Source of the DNA: Gracilimonas halophila
GTDB lineage: Bacteria > Bacteroidota > Rhodothermia > Balneolales > Balneolaceae
Length of the DNA stretch: 64,000 bases
Direction: 5' to 3'
Assembly (NCBI RefSeq): GCF_042684365.1
Contig: NZ_JBHULI010000022.1
Location: 62,001-126,000, forward strand
Numbering within the stretch: the first letter of the stretch is position 1; the number at the start of each line of letters is the position of its first letter. Position numbers and translations under genes: made by a program. Below, piece by piece: positions 26,043-33,009 of this stretch. The notes under the pieces are model-generated. The model did not search any database. It saw only the letters and a program-made list of their open reading frames with translations, and had not been told where the DNA came from.

Positions 26043-26452
26043 GAGATGTTAGATAAAAGATTTAAGAGAATTTTTTGATTAGAGTAAAAATCATCTTTTG
26101 AATTTCTGATAAGTCAGACGAAATGGTTTTAAGTTGATCAGAAGATATATAACCAAGCTTTTGGCTAATCAATAATTGTGTTTCAAGTTCAGAGCAAGAG
26201 CCGAAAGAAATGTTTAAGAAATGACGAAATTCATTATCAGAGTTTCTTCCAGCACCTTCAGCTATATTAGAGCTGACTGAGACTGAGCAACGTCTCATTT
26301 GAGACACCATTCCAAACTTTTCCTCAGCAGGAAATTTTCTAGTCAGATCATAGATTGATACTGCCAATTCAATTCCTTTTCCCCAAACGTCTAATTGCTT
26401 GTAATTATGCATTCTTAAAATCTTTCGTCTTTAATCTATAGTCTTACATCTC
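26043..26452 (-). mobile_element. Candidate IVS-like element E2 with imperfect terminal inverted repeats
   Basis: 410-bp unit that fills the paaI/paaJ gap. The left end GAGATGTTAGA (26043-26053) directly abuts the paaJ start codon. The right end TCTTACATCTC (26442-26452) reaches the first base of the paaI stop codon. The ends pair at 10 of 11 positions, and a second block (AAGATTTAAGAGAAT on the left, ATTCTTAAAATCTT on the right) pairs imperfectly inside. The enclosed gene is an S23/IVP four-helix-bundle gene on the same strand as the operon. Confidence 0.52.
26062..26412 (-). CDS. Four-helix-bundle protein, S23/23S-rRNA-IVP family (element E2)
   Basis: 116-aa all-helical protein starting MHNYKQLDVWGKGIELA. 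The family core is SVSVSSNIAEGAGRNSDNEF followed by HFLNISFGSCSELETQLLIS. It is clearly paralogous to the gene at 46474-46821 (shared RRCSVSV, SNIAEGAGR, ELETQLLIS, EIQKMI). Function unknown; rRNA intervening-sequence proteins of this family are thought to bind nucleic acid. It sits between paaI and paaJ inside imperfect inverted repeats. Confidence 0.9.
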   Translation of the reverse strand: MHNYKQLDVWGKGIELAVSIYDLTRKFPAEEKFGMVSQMRRCSVSVSSNIAEGAGRNSDNEFRHFLNISFGSCSELETQLLISQKLGYISSDQLKTISSDLSEIQKMIFTLIKKFS

Positions 26453-26865
26453 TATTGATGTGACTTACCAGTTCTGTAAACCGTGCCTCTAAACTCTGCT
26501 ACTAATTCGTTATCCTGATTTGAAATGCGGACTTTATAAACACCGATTGTTCGTCCATTTTGGAGTTCTTCAGTTTCAGCTATCAGTTTATCACCAACAC
26601 TCACTTTTTTTGTAAAGTTTATATTGTTTTCCAGAGCAAGGGAAATGGTACCTCTGGAATTGGATGCAAAAGCGAGGGCACTATCCGCAAAAGAGAATGT
26701 AATTCCGCCATGACAAACTCCAAAACCATTCGTCATCTCTTCGCGGATTTTCATGCAAAGTTTGCAATATCCGGGCTCAGATTCCAAGATCTCAATTCCC
26801 ATCCATTGGGAGAAGGGGTCGTTTTGGAACATGTTGTTGATGATGGGGTGATTTTTTTTACTCAT
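26452..26865 (-). CDS. paaI: PaaI hotdog-fold acyl-CoA thioesterase
   Basis: 137-aa thioesterase that hydrolyses (hydroxy)phenylacetyl-CoA and so spares CoA when the pathway stalls. The hotdog motif GVCHGGITFSFADSALAFASN carries the catalytic Asp, and the core helix is preceded by REEMTNGFG. The length is typical. It is 69 bp downstream of paaH, with a hairpin in the spacer, and is followed directly by IVS-like element E2. Confidence 0.92.
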   Translation of the reverse strand: MSKKNHPIINNMFQNDPFSQWMGIEILESEPGYCKLCMKIREEMTNGFGVCHGGITFSFADSALAFASNSRGTISLALENNINFTKKVSVGDKLIAETEELQNGRTIGVYKVRISNQDNELVAEFRGTVYRTGKSHQ

Positions 26866-26877
26866 ATGTCTATATGT

Positions 26878-26932
26878 GAACTCAGAATACAGTAGTCAGA
26901 ATTTTCTAAAGTGAGTTCTGATTTCTGACTTC
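26878..26932. repeat. Intercistronic hairpin between paaH and paaI
   Basis: Arms at 26878-26898 and 26912-26932 pair at 16 of 21 positions. The first arm contains GAACTCAGAATACAGTAG (26878-26895), which matches 57703-57720 upstream of rarA at 17 of 18 bases. This marks a dispersed repeat and not a unique structure. Confidence 0.68.
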
Positions 26933-26934
26933 TT

Positions 26935-28104
26935 TTAATAAAAACTCTTTTGATCTGCCACCATTTTCTTCAATAATGGATTTGGCCGATAACGATCTTC
27001 ACGATATTCAACCTGCAGTGCGGTCATTCTGTCAAGCACATTCTTGAGTCCGATCTCATCCGCCCATTTCAGCAAACCTTTGGGGTAATTAACTCCGTTC
27101 TGCATAGCAAGGTCCACATCCTCAGTAGAGGCAATATTCATGAATACAGCATCACAAGCTTCGTTGATCAGCATAGTCAGTATCCGGTCAAAAATTTCTT
27201 GTCCAAGTTCTTGATCTTTTTCCGGAGCTGGATTCTTGGAGTCATCGTTATAATTATAAAATCCACGTCCTGATTTTCTCCCTAACCATCCTGCTTCAAC
27301 CATTCGCTTTTGTGCAAAGGATGGTTTGAACCGAGGATCATAATAAAAAGCCTCAAATACCGTGCTCGTGACTTCATAGTTCACATCGTGACCTATCAGA
27401 TCCATCAGCTCAAAGGGCCCCATTCGGAAACCTCCGATCTCTTTCATAGCCCAATCGATAGTGGCGGCGTCAGCAATGCCTTCTTCAAAAATACGCAAGG
27501 CTTCTCCGTAAAATGGTCGGGCCACACGATTCACGATAAATCCCGGTGTATCCTTACCGGAAACCGTGATCTTATTCCAGCTTTTTATAAATTTTTTGGT
27601 TGAATTAAAGACCTTATCATCAGTCGCAATCCCCGATATGATCTCTACCAGTTTCATTAAAGGTGCGGGATTAAAAAAGTGTACTCCTAAAAAACGCTCT
27701 GGTTTTTTAAGGGCTGATGAGATCGCTGCAATGGAAAGGGAAGAGGTGTTAGAAGCAAGAACGCAATCTTTAGAAACTATTCCTTCAAGTCTGGCGAAAG
27801 TGTCTTTTTTAACAGCCAGATCTTCAACGATCGCTTCTATCACAAAACCGCATTCGCTAAAGTTGGTAATGTTATCTACGAATTCAATTCTATTCAGAAT
27901 ACCATCCACTTCCTCCTGGGTCATTCGTTCTTTTTCCACCTGTCGGGCAAGGATGCTTTTCAATCCAGCTTTGGATTTTTCTAGTTGTTGAGGATAGGCA
28001 TCGTATAAATAGACTTGGTGTCCCTGGGTAGCTGCTACCTGAGCAATTCCTGTTCCCATTGTTCCGGCGCCAACAACGCCGATCTTAGCTTCATTAGATA
28101 TCAT
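26935..28104 (-). CDS. paaH: 3-hydroxyacyl-CoA dehydrogenase (PaaH role)
   Basis: 389-aa NAD-dependent dehydrogenase that would oxidise 3-hydroxyadipyl-CoA. The Rossmann motif is GAGTMGTGIAQVAA near residue 11, the substrate-site segment is ASNTSSLSI, and HFFNPAPLMKLVEI carries the catalytic His. Domain 2 has DTPGFIVNRVARPF, GGFRMGPFELMDLIG. A second C-terminal domain (FDRILTMLINEACD, GVNYPKGLLKWAD) is present. It is shorter than the 475-aa E. coli PaaH. Its position in the paa cluster supports the role. Confidence 0.92.
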   Translation of the reverse strand: MISNEAKIGVVGAGTMGTGIAQVAATQGHQVYLYDAYPQQLEKSKAGLKSILARQVEKERMTQEEVDGILNRIEFVDNITNFSECGFVIEAIVEDLAVKKDTFARLEGIVSKDCVLASNTSSLSIAAISSALKKPERFLGVHFFNPAPLMKLVEIISGIATDDKVFNSTKKFIKSWNKITVSGKDTPGFIVNRVARPFYGEALRIFEEGIADAATIDWAMKEIGGFRMGPFELMDLIGHDVNYEVTSTVFEAFYYDPRFKPSFAQKRMVEAGWLGRKSGRGFYNYNDDSKNPAPEKDQELGQEIFDRILTMLINEACDAVFMNIASTEDVDLAMQNGVNYPKGLLKWADEIGLKNVLDRMTALQVEYREDRYRPNPLLKKMVADQKSFY

Positions 28105-28257
28105 AGAATTTCTTTGTTTATCGTCTGAAAAATCGCTTCCAAGATAAGGAATCTGAAATGGAATGCGTTGTAAATTGCTCTAAATTTTTGAAACAAGAGC
28201 TTTTAATAGCCTGAAAAATAATTAGCTAAGAGAAAGTATTAAATTATTGGATGAGAT

Positions 28258-28635
28258 TTAGTTTCCAACTCTTCCAAGATGCGTATGCTTGAAATCATCC
28301 GGAAATTTGAGTCCGTACCCGAAAACCCGATCAAAAGCAGCATGGCCAAGGAACACAATTCCTACGGTTAACAACCATTCCATTTCAGCAAAGTATCCGG
28401 CTAAGATCAGTCCGATCATGATTCCTTTATGGTGAAGGAGGTTGTAAACCCAAGAACCGACCTTTGTATTGATAAAGTAGGCCGCAAAAGAAACATCCGG
28501 TAGAAAGAAGAGCAAAGCGAACATCCACCAATTATATTCTGTGATCAAACCAAATAAAATGACAGAGCCAATGAAAAGGGCTAATTCTTCGAGGGTGAGA
28601 AGGGTTCTGAGGTTTTTCGTGGGTTCAATATTCAT
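28258..28635 (-). CDS. DUF4260 family membrane protein
   Basis: 125-aa protein with three or four hydrophobic helices (ELALFIGSVILFGLI, WMFALLFFLPDVSFAAYF, MIGLILAGYFAEMEWLLTVGIVFLGHAAFDRVFGYGLK in pieces). The motifs HHKG and GHAAFDRVFGYGLKFPDDFKHTHLG are typical of DUF4260. Its function is not known. It lies between paaG and paaH with 150-170 bp spacers on each side, so it may be a passenger in the cluster. Confidence 0.85.
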   Translation of the reverse strand: MNIEPTKNLRTLLTLEELALFIGSVILFGLITEYNWWMFALLFFLPDVSFAAYFINTKVGSWVYNLLHHKGIMIGLILAGYFAEMEWLLTVGIVFLGHAAFDRVFGYGLKFPDDFKHTHLGRVGN

Positions 28636-28690
28636 GACGGGTTACAATTTTGATGTGGAATTGCAAGTACGCAAAAGAGCGCGCAAAGTT

Positions 28691-28804
28691 GATCACAGAT
28701 TTCGCTTATTACACAGCAAATGGTGATAAATTTTATTTAGAAGCTACTCGTTACTTATAATCTGTAGCATCTGTGAAATCCTAAAATCAGTGTAATCAGC
28801 GATC
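28691..28804. repeat. Intergenic imperfect inverted repeat between paaG and DUF4260
   Basis: GATCACAGATTTCGCTTATT (28691-28710) and AATCAGTGTAATCAGCGATC (28785-28804) pair at 15 of 20 positions and frame a 74-bp loop. The right arm ends exactly at the paaG stop codon. Words of the type ATCTGT/AATCAGT recur in the spacer before 39975. Confidence 0.55.
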
Positions 28805-29596
28805 CTAATTACCCTTGAACTTCGGCTTCCGTTTTTCTAAAAAAGCCTGAACCCCTTCATTATAATCATGGGTTTCTCCTGCCTCTGCCTGCAGGTTAGC
28901 TTCCAGTTTCAGTTGAGATTCGAGATCGTTTGAAAAGCCGGCGTTGAATCCACGTTTGGTTAGGCCAAATCCCCGGGTAGGCATTTTAGCTAGTTTTGAG
29001 GCAATAGCTTGGGCTTCTTTCATAAATTCATCAGCTGGATATGACTTCCAGATCAGGCCCATTTCAACGGCATCATTAGCGGTGATCTTTTCACCTAAAA
29101 AAGTCAAAGCAGTAGCGCGGGCCAGCCCGATCAGCCTTGGTAAGATATAGGTTCCACCACTGTCGGGAATCAATCCAATCTGTGAAAAGGACTGTATGAA
29201 CTTGGCTTCCTCACTGGCAATTACAATATCACAAGCGAGTGCTATATTTGCCCCGGCTCCGGCAGCAGTTCCGTTTACAGCACAAACTACCGGCTTCTCC
29301 AGTTCCCGAATTCCTTTGATGATGGGCAGGTACGTATGATGTACAATTTCACTTAGATCGCGATCGGGGTCATTTGAGACTTCTGTGGCTTCAGCGAGAT
29401 CTTGCCCGGCACAAAAAGCACGCCCGACTCCTGTTAAAAGTACGCACCGCACATCCTGGCTTGATTCAGCCTCCATCAATGCTTCTTTTATCTGAGAACC
29501 CATCTTGAAATTGAAGCTGTTGAGTTTATCAGGTCGGTTCAAAGAAATCGTTAAAACACCGTTTTCTAAGTTAGATAGGATCATTGAATCACTCAT
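28805..29596 (-). CDS. paaG: PaaG, 1,2-epoxyphenylacetyl-CoA isomerase (oxepin-CoA forming)
   Basis: 263-aa crotonase-fold isomerase that converts the ring epoxide to oxepin-CoA and later shifts a double bond. The oxyanion-hole segments are RAFCAGQDLAEA and GTAAGAGANIALACD. Asp145 in GLIPDSGGTYILPRL corresponds to the catalytic Asp of PaaG, where hydratases have Glu. A start four codons later (MILSNLENG) is also possible. It is in the paa cluster, 21 bp after the small secreted-protein gene. Confidence 0.93.
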   Translation of the reverse strand: MSDSMILSNLENGVLTISLNRPDKLNSFNFKMGSQIKEALMEAESSQDVRCVLLTGVGRAFCAGQDLAEATEVSNDPDRDLSEIVHHTYLPIIKGIRELEKPVVCAVNGTAAGAGANIALACDIVIASEEAKFIQSFSQIGLIPDSGGTYILPRLIGLARATALTFLGEKITANDAVEMGLIWKSYPADEFMKEAQAIASKLAKMPTRGFGLTKRGFNAGFSNDLESQLKLEANLQAEAGETHDYNEGVQAFLEKRKPKFKGN

Positions 29597-29617
29597 AAGG
29601 GAGCAGGAGGTTTTCGG

Positions 29618-29968
29618 TTAATAAGAAAAAGGGTAGTTCCGGTACAAAGAATTGTATTGGGTGACTGTGTAGGTGTCAACATTTAATCTGCTGGTGTATG
29701 GATAAAATCCGGTACCATCAAACTTATTTCTGAGGAGTATATCTTTTAGTAGCCGCCCGGTTACTCTAAGTGTCTTGTCGAACTTTTGATCGAAGGTTGA
29801 ATTTTCAGGAATGTTGACTTCCAAACTATAGCTTAGAAAATTGTTAGGAATAAATGAAATTTCTGTTGACAGGCTGTCCAAAGTTGAAGGGGGAAGCGGT
29901 TTTATAAACTGTGCTCGTACAGTAGTAGAGCAGATAAATAAAAGGCAGGTGATTAATAGTGCCCTCAT
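29618..29968 (-). CDS. Small secreted protein of unknown function in the paa operon
   Basis: 116-aa protein with a clear signal peptide (MRALLITCLLFICSTTVRAQ). The mature part is rich in Ser/Asn/Tyr (YSLEVNIPENSTFDQKFDK, NSLYRNYPFSY) and lacks any motif I recognise. A longer frame runs back into paaD, but this start fits best because the signal peptide begins here and the ATG lies one base after the paaD stop codon. The tight spacing implies co-translation with paaD. Many paa operons carry the reductase gene paaE near this point; this protein is no substitute for it. Confidence 0.72.
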   Translation of the reverse strand: MRALLITCLLFICSTTVRAQFIKPLPPSTLDSLSTEISFIPNNFLSYSLEVNIPENSTFDQKFDKTLRVTGRLLKDILLRNKFDGTGFYPYTSRLNVDTYTVTQYNSLYRNYPFSY

Positions 29969-29969
29969 T

Positions 29970-30479
29970 TTAAATACATTTGAAGTGTTCAAAAGGTTGA
30001 TCACAATTATCGCAAAAATATTGAGACTTACAAGCTGTTGAACCAAATTTACTGACCAATTTCGTCTCAAAAGATTCACAAAAAGGACAGGGAATAACTT
30101 TAGTGCTGGACAAGCTTTTCAGAAAATCCCCTTCTTCTTCCGTTTTCTCTGGAGGAGCAATGCCATAGTCTTTGAGTTTGGCTTTAGCTTCCTCCGTCAT
30201 CCAGTCGGTGGTCCATGTTTCAGCGAAGTCAAGCTTCACCTTAAATTCTTCAACCCCACGCTCCTCTAACTTTTCATTAACCAGCTTTTCAATAGCATTC
30301 ATAGCCGGACAGCCGGAGTAGGTGGGTGTGATCTTAACCAGAACTTTACCGGCTTTATCCACTTCAACTTTCCGGGCAATTCCCATCTCCACGATGTTGA
30401 GCACCGGGATCTCAGGGTCAGTCACTTCCCTCAGGAAGTCCCAGATCTGCTGTTCGGTATGTAGTTGAATGGTTGACAT
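29970..30479 (-). CDS. paaD: PaaD, phenylacetyl-CoA epoxidase maturation subunit (MIP18/DUF59)
   Basis: 169-aa protein needed for the 1,2-phenylacetyl-CoA epoxidase, probably in iron-sulfur or metal-centre maturation. The DUF59/MIP18 domain covers about 8-100 (VTDPEIPVLNIVEMGI, TPTYSGCPAM with Cys57). The C-terminus is a zinc-ribbon-like tail with Cys131/Cys134 (CPFC), Cys150, Cys156/Cys159 (CDNC) and Cys168. Both modules are typical of PaaD. It is the fourth gene of the paaABCD run. Confidence 0.95.
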   Translation of the reverse strand: MSTIQLHTEQQIWDFLREVTDPEIPVLNIVEMGIARKVEVDKAGKVLVKITPTYSGCPAMNAIEKLVNEKLEERGVEEFKVKLDFAETWTTDWMTEEAKAKLKDYGIAPPEKTEEEGDFLKSLSSTKVIPCPFCESFETKLVSKFGSTACKSQYFCDNCDQPFEHFKCI

Positions 30480-30498
30480 TATAGCATGTGAGTTATTG

Positions 30499-30548
30499 TT
30501 TTGAGTGATGATTTGAGTAACTAAAAACTAAACTCTCAACACTCAAAA
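30499..30548. repeat. Intercistronic inverted repeat between paaC and paaD
   Basis: Perfect 9-bp arms TTTTGAGTG (30499-30507) and CACTCAAAA (30540-30548) within the 74-bp spacer. The spacer also holds ACTCAAAACTCA (30541-30552), identical to bases at the right end of element E3 (46835-46846). Confidence 0.62.
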
Positions 30549-30553
30549 CTCAG

Positions 30554-31339
30554 TTACTTCCACTCCGCATCTGGATGAGAGCGGCGTAAAAACTGCATTT
30601 GTGCCAGCATGTGACCTAAATGCTCAGTATGAATTCCATTTCGGCTGCCACTCATCATAAATTGATCCCAATCGGGAACCGTAAGTGTCGCTTCTGATAA
30701 CGTTTCTTCCACCAATTTTTTCCATTCTTTTTTGAATTCTGATGAATCAACACCCATTCCTTCTTTAATCATGAGATCATCTACTTCATCCATGTAGAAA
30801 AGTTCATCGGTATACATCCAGAGCTCATCGAATGATTCCTGAATTCTGTTATGACTTTCCTCAGTTCCATCACCCAAACGAAGGACCCACTCGCGGGAAT
30901 GTCTAAGGTGATACTTGATCTCTTTCAGGTGCTTATTGATCATTCCTGCAAATTGCTCGTCCTTTGCCTCTTTCAGCCTTTCGTATTGGAAATAACTGAA
31001 TGCACTGAATAAAAATTGCCGGGCAATGGTAAATCCGAAATCGCCTTTGGGTAGTTCACATAGCTGGAGGTTCGTGAAATCGCGGTCATCACGGAAGTAA
31101 GCAAAATAGTCTTCATCATGTCCTTCATCTTCGATCTCTGCAGCATATTCATACAGTGTTGTGGCATGCCCAATGAGGTCTAAAGCCATATTGGCCATAG
31201 CCAGATCTTCTTCAAGCTGAGGTCCGTGCCCACACCATTCGGACATTCGCTGCCCCAAAATGAGTCGGTCATCTGCAAGACGGAGCAGATAATTTAGAAA
31301 TGCTTCTTTTTTCGTCAATTCTTTAGTTTCAGCAGTCAT
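30554..31339 (-). CDS. paaC: PaaC, phenylacetyl-CoA epoxidase structural subunit
   Basis: Ferritin-like all-helical subunit that forms the epoxidase core with PaaA but lacks its own di-iron site. The frame opens at a TTG at 31351; I use the ATG at 31339 (MTAETKELTKKEAFLNYLL). Typical stretches are LADDRLILGQRMSEWCGHGP, EEDLAMANMALDLIGHA, AYFRDDRDFTN and HLRHSREWVLRLGDGTEES. The last residues HTEHLGHMLAQMQFLRRSHPDAEW are diagnostic of PaaC. The product is 261 aa, near the usual 250. Confidence 0.95.
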   Translation of the reverse strand: MTAETKELTKKEAFLNYLLRLADDRLILGQRMSEWCGHGPQLEEDLAMANMALDLIGHATTLYEYAAEIEDEGHDEDYFAYFRDDRDFTNLQLCELPKGDFGFTIARQFLFSAFSYFQYERLKEAKDEQFAGMINKHLKEIKYHLRHSREWVLRLGDGTEESHNRIQESFDELWMYTDELFYMDEVDDLMIKEGMGVDSSEFKKEWKKLVEETLSEATLTVPDWDQFMMSGSRNGIHTEHLGHMLAQMQFLRRSHPDAEWK

Positions 31340-31360
31340 TCTTGTAATCAATTACTTTTT

Positions 31361-31420
31361 GTTAATCGTTATTTGTGTAATGATTATTAGTGTTGATCCC
31401 AATCACGAATAACCATTAAC
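31361..31420. repeat. Intercistronic hairpin between paaB and paaC
   Basis: Arms GTTAATCGTTATTTGTG (31361-31377) and CACGAATAACCATTAAC (31404-31420) pair at 15 of 17 positions around a 26-nt loop. It fills most of the gap between the two genes. No T-run follows it in the operon direction. Confidence 0.68.
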
Positions 31421-31426
31421 CAATAA

Positions 31427-31726
31427 CTAAGACCTCTTCTTAACGGCTCTTGGTACACTGTAAAACTGCGGGTGCCGGTACGGCTTGTCATTAGCAGGAT
31501 CAAAGAACGGACCCATATCTTCCGGAGTAGAAGCAGTGATATGTTTTGATTCTACCACCCAAAGGCTCACGCCCTCATTTCTGCGGGCATAGGTATCTCT
31601 CGCATTCTGCAAAGCCATTTCCTTGTCGGCAGCGTGAAGGCTTCCGGCATGTTCGTGGGGCTTTCCTGATTTCGGTTGTGTGAAAACCTCCCAGAGAGGC
31701 CAGTTGTCTTTATTGTTATCTGTCAT
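31427..31726 (-). CDS. paaB: PaaB, phenylacetyl-CoA epoxidase small subunit
   Basis: 99-aa subunit that bridges PaaA/PaaC dimers in the epoxidase. Diagnostic motifs are WPLWEVFTQPKSGKPHEHAGSLHA (in pieces), AADKEMALQNARDTYARR, SLWVV and DMGPFFDPANDKPYRHPQFY. Length and sequence are typical. It is separated from paaA by a 213-bp spacer full of inverted repeats, an unusually long gap for subunits of one complex. Confidence 0.96.
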   Translation of the reverse strand: MTDNNKDNWPLWEVFTQPKSGKPHEHAGSLHAADKEMALQNARDTYARRNEGVSLWVVESKHITASTPEDMGPFFDPANDKPYRHPQFYSVPRAVKKRS

Positions 31727-31939
31727 GAATGTTTTGTCGATTTATGAATTTGATTTCGTATCCAACACTTTCCTCTCTCTGATTTCCAGCAAAGCTGAAA
31801 TCGGTCTCTCTCCAAAGAGAGACAGGTTCTTGTTAATTCATATTCTGTTCATGAAATCAAGATATTAGCCATTGGCTAGAACCTGTGTCCCTTCGGAGGG
31901 ACAGCAAGTGCAGCTCGCTGCGTCTTGCAGGGAGGATCG
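31727..31939. repeat. paaA-paaB spacer with several inverted repeats
   Basis: 213 bp without a convincing gene. Visible pairs are GTCTCTCT/AGAGAGAC near 31804-31822, ACAGGTTCT (31822-31830) with AGAACCTGT (31878-31886), TGTCCCTTCGGAGGGACA near 31885-31902, and a GATTTCcAGC/GCTGAAATC stem near 31779-31800. The GC-rich stem-loop near 31885 is compact and stable. None has a proper T-run in the minus direction, so this is probably inserted repeat DNA or an mRNA-processing region and not a terminator. Confidence 0.6.
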
Positions 31940-32884
31940 TCACGATGCTTTTTCTTGCTGTAATTTTTTCTTTCGAGCGTATGCATTAGCCGCTTCGCGA
32001 ACCCATTCGCCATTTTCATGGGCAGCTCTTCTTGCTTTCATTCGCTCGCGATTCATGATGCCGTTACCTTTTACCACATTCCAGAATTCATCCCAGGGGA
32101 TATCACCGAAATCCCAATGTCCGGTTTCTTCGTTGTATTCCAGATCCGGGTCGGGAAGGGTAAGTCCAATGGCTTCGGCTTCCATTACCATACGATCAAC
32201 GAAATGCTGACGCAGTTCATCATTGGTTTTTAATTTCACTTGCCATTTAATGAGCTCAGCACTGTTTGGAGAATCAGAATCGTGCGGCCCGAACATCATC
32301 AGGCTTGGCCACCACCAGCGATTAACAGAATCCTGAGCCATTTTTTGCTGCTCAGGGGTGCCGTCAGCCATTTTGGCGAGCATCTCATATCCTTGCTTCT
32401 TGTGGAAACTTTCTTCCTTACAGATACGGACATTGGCTCGGGAATACGGACCATATGATGAGCGGGCAAGCATGGTTTGATTTACGATTGCAGCCCCATC
32501 CACTAACCACCCGATAGCACAGATGTCAGCATAGGTCATAGTAGGATAATTGAAGATACTTGAATACTTGGCACTGCCATAGAGATACTGATCTACGAGC
32601 TCATCTCTTTCAATACCCAGCGTTTCCGTGGCACTGTACAAATAAAGTCCGTGCCCGGCTTCATCCTGAACCTTGGCCAAAAGCACTAATTTTCTTTTCA
32701 GGGATGGAGCCCGCTCGATCCAGTTACCTTCGGGTAGCATACCCACAATTTCAGAGTGCGCATGCTGACTCATCATCCTAATTAATTGCTGGCGATACCG
32801 TTCCGGCATCCAGTCTTTAGGTTCAATTTTTTCGCCCGCATCAATGCGAGCTTGAAATTCGTTTAACTTTTCTTGATTCTCCAT
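31940..32884 (-). CDS. paaA: PaaA, phenylacetyl-CoA epoxidase catalytic subunit
   Basis: 314-aa di-iron oxygenase subunit that forms the 1,2-epoxide of phenylacetyl-CoA. Typical motifs are DWMPERYRQQLIRMMSQHAHSEIVGMLPEGNW (in pieces), KVQDEAGHGLYLYSATETLG (with the Glu-x-x-His pair), CAIGWLVDGAAIVNQ and RICKEESFHKKQGYEML (second Glu-x-x-His). The C-terminus has GDIPWDEFWNVVKGNG and is Lys-rich. It is the first gene of the minus-strand paa operon and is divergent from hpd across 125 bp. Confidence 0.97.
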   Translation of the reverse strand: MENQEKLNEFQARIDAGEKIEPKDWMPERYRQQLIRMMSQHAHSEIVGMLPEGNWIERAPSLKRKLVLLAKVQDEAGHGLYLYSATETLGIERDELVDQYLYGSAKYSSIFNYPTMTYADICAIGWLVDGAAIVNQTMLARSSYGPYSRANVRICKEESFHKKQGYEMLAKMADGTPEQQKMAQDSVNRWWWPSLMMFGPHDSDSPNSAELIKWQVKLKTNDELRQHFVDRMVMEAEAIGLTLPDPDLEYNEETGHWDFGDIPWDEFWNVVKGNGIMNRERMKARRAAHENGEWVREAANAYARKKKLQQEKAS

Positions 32885-32903
32885 ATGGAAGCGCTTTTTT
32901 ATT

Positions 32904-32932
32904 TTGTAAATTAAACAAATCGATATTTACAA
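32904..32932. promoter_or_regulatory. Candidate operator/promoter region between paaA and hpd
   Basis: The 125-bp divergent spacer must hold both promoters. An 8-bp perfect dyad TTGTAAAT (32904-32911) and ATTTACAA (32925-32932) with a 13-bp spacer lies 20 bp upstream of paaA. It could bind a regulator shared by the phenylacetate and tyrosine branches. No regulator gene is nearby and no known PaaX/PaaR consensus is seen. Confidence 0.35.
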
Positions 32933-33009
32933 TCATTCAGAAGATACTTTAAATCTAATTAAATCTCTGAGTGGTTAAGTGAGAATAAAAAATTAAAGGG
33001 ATTAGTAAA

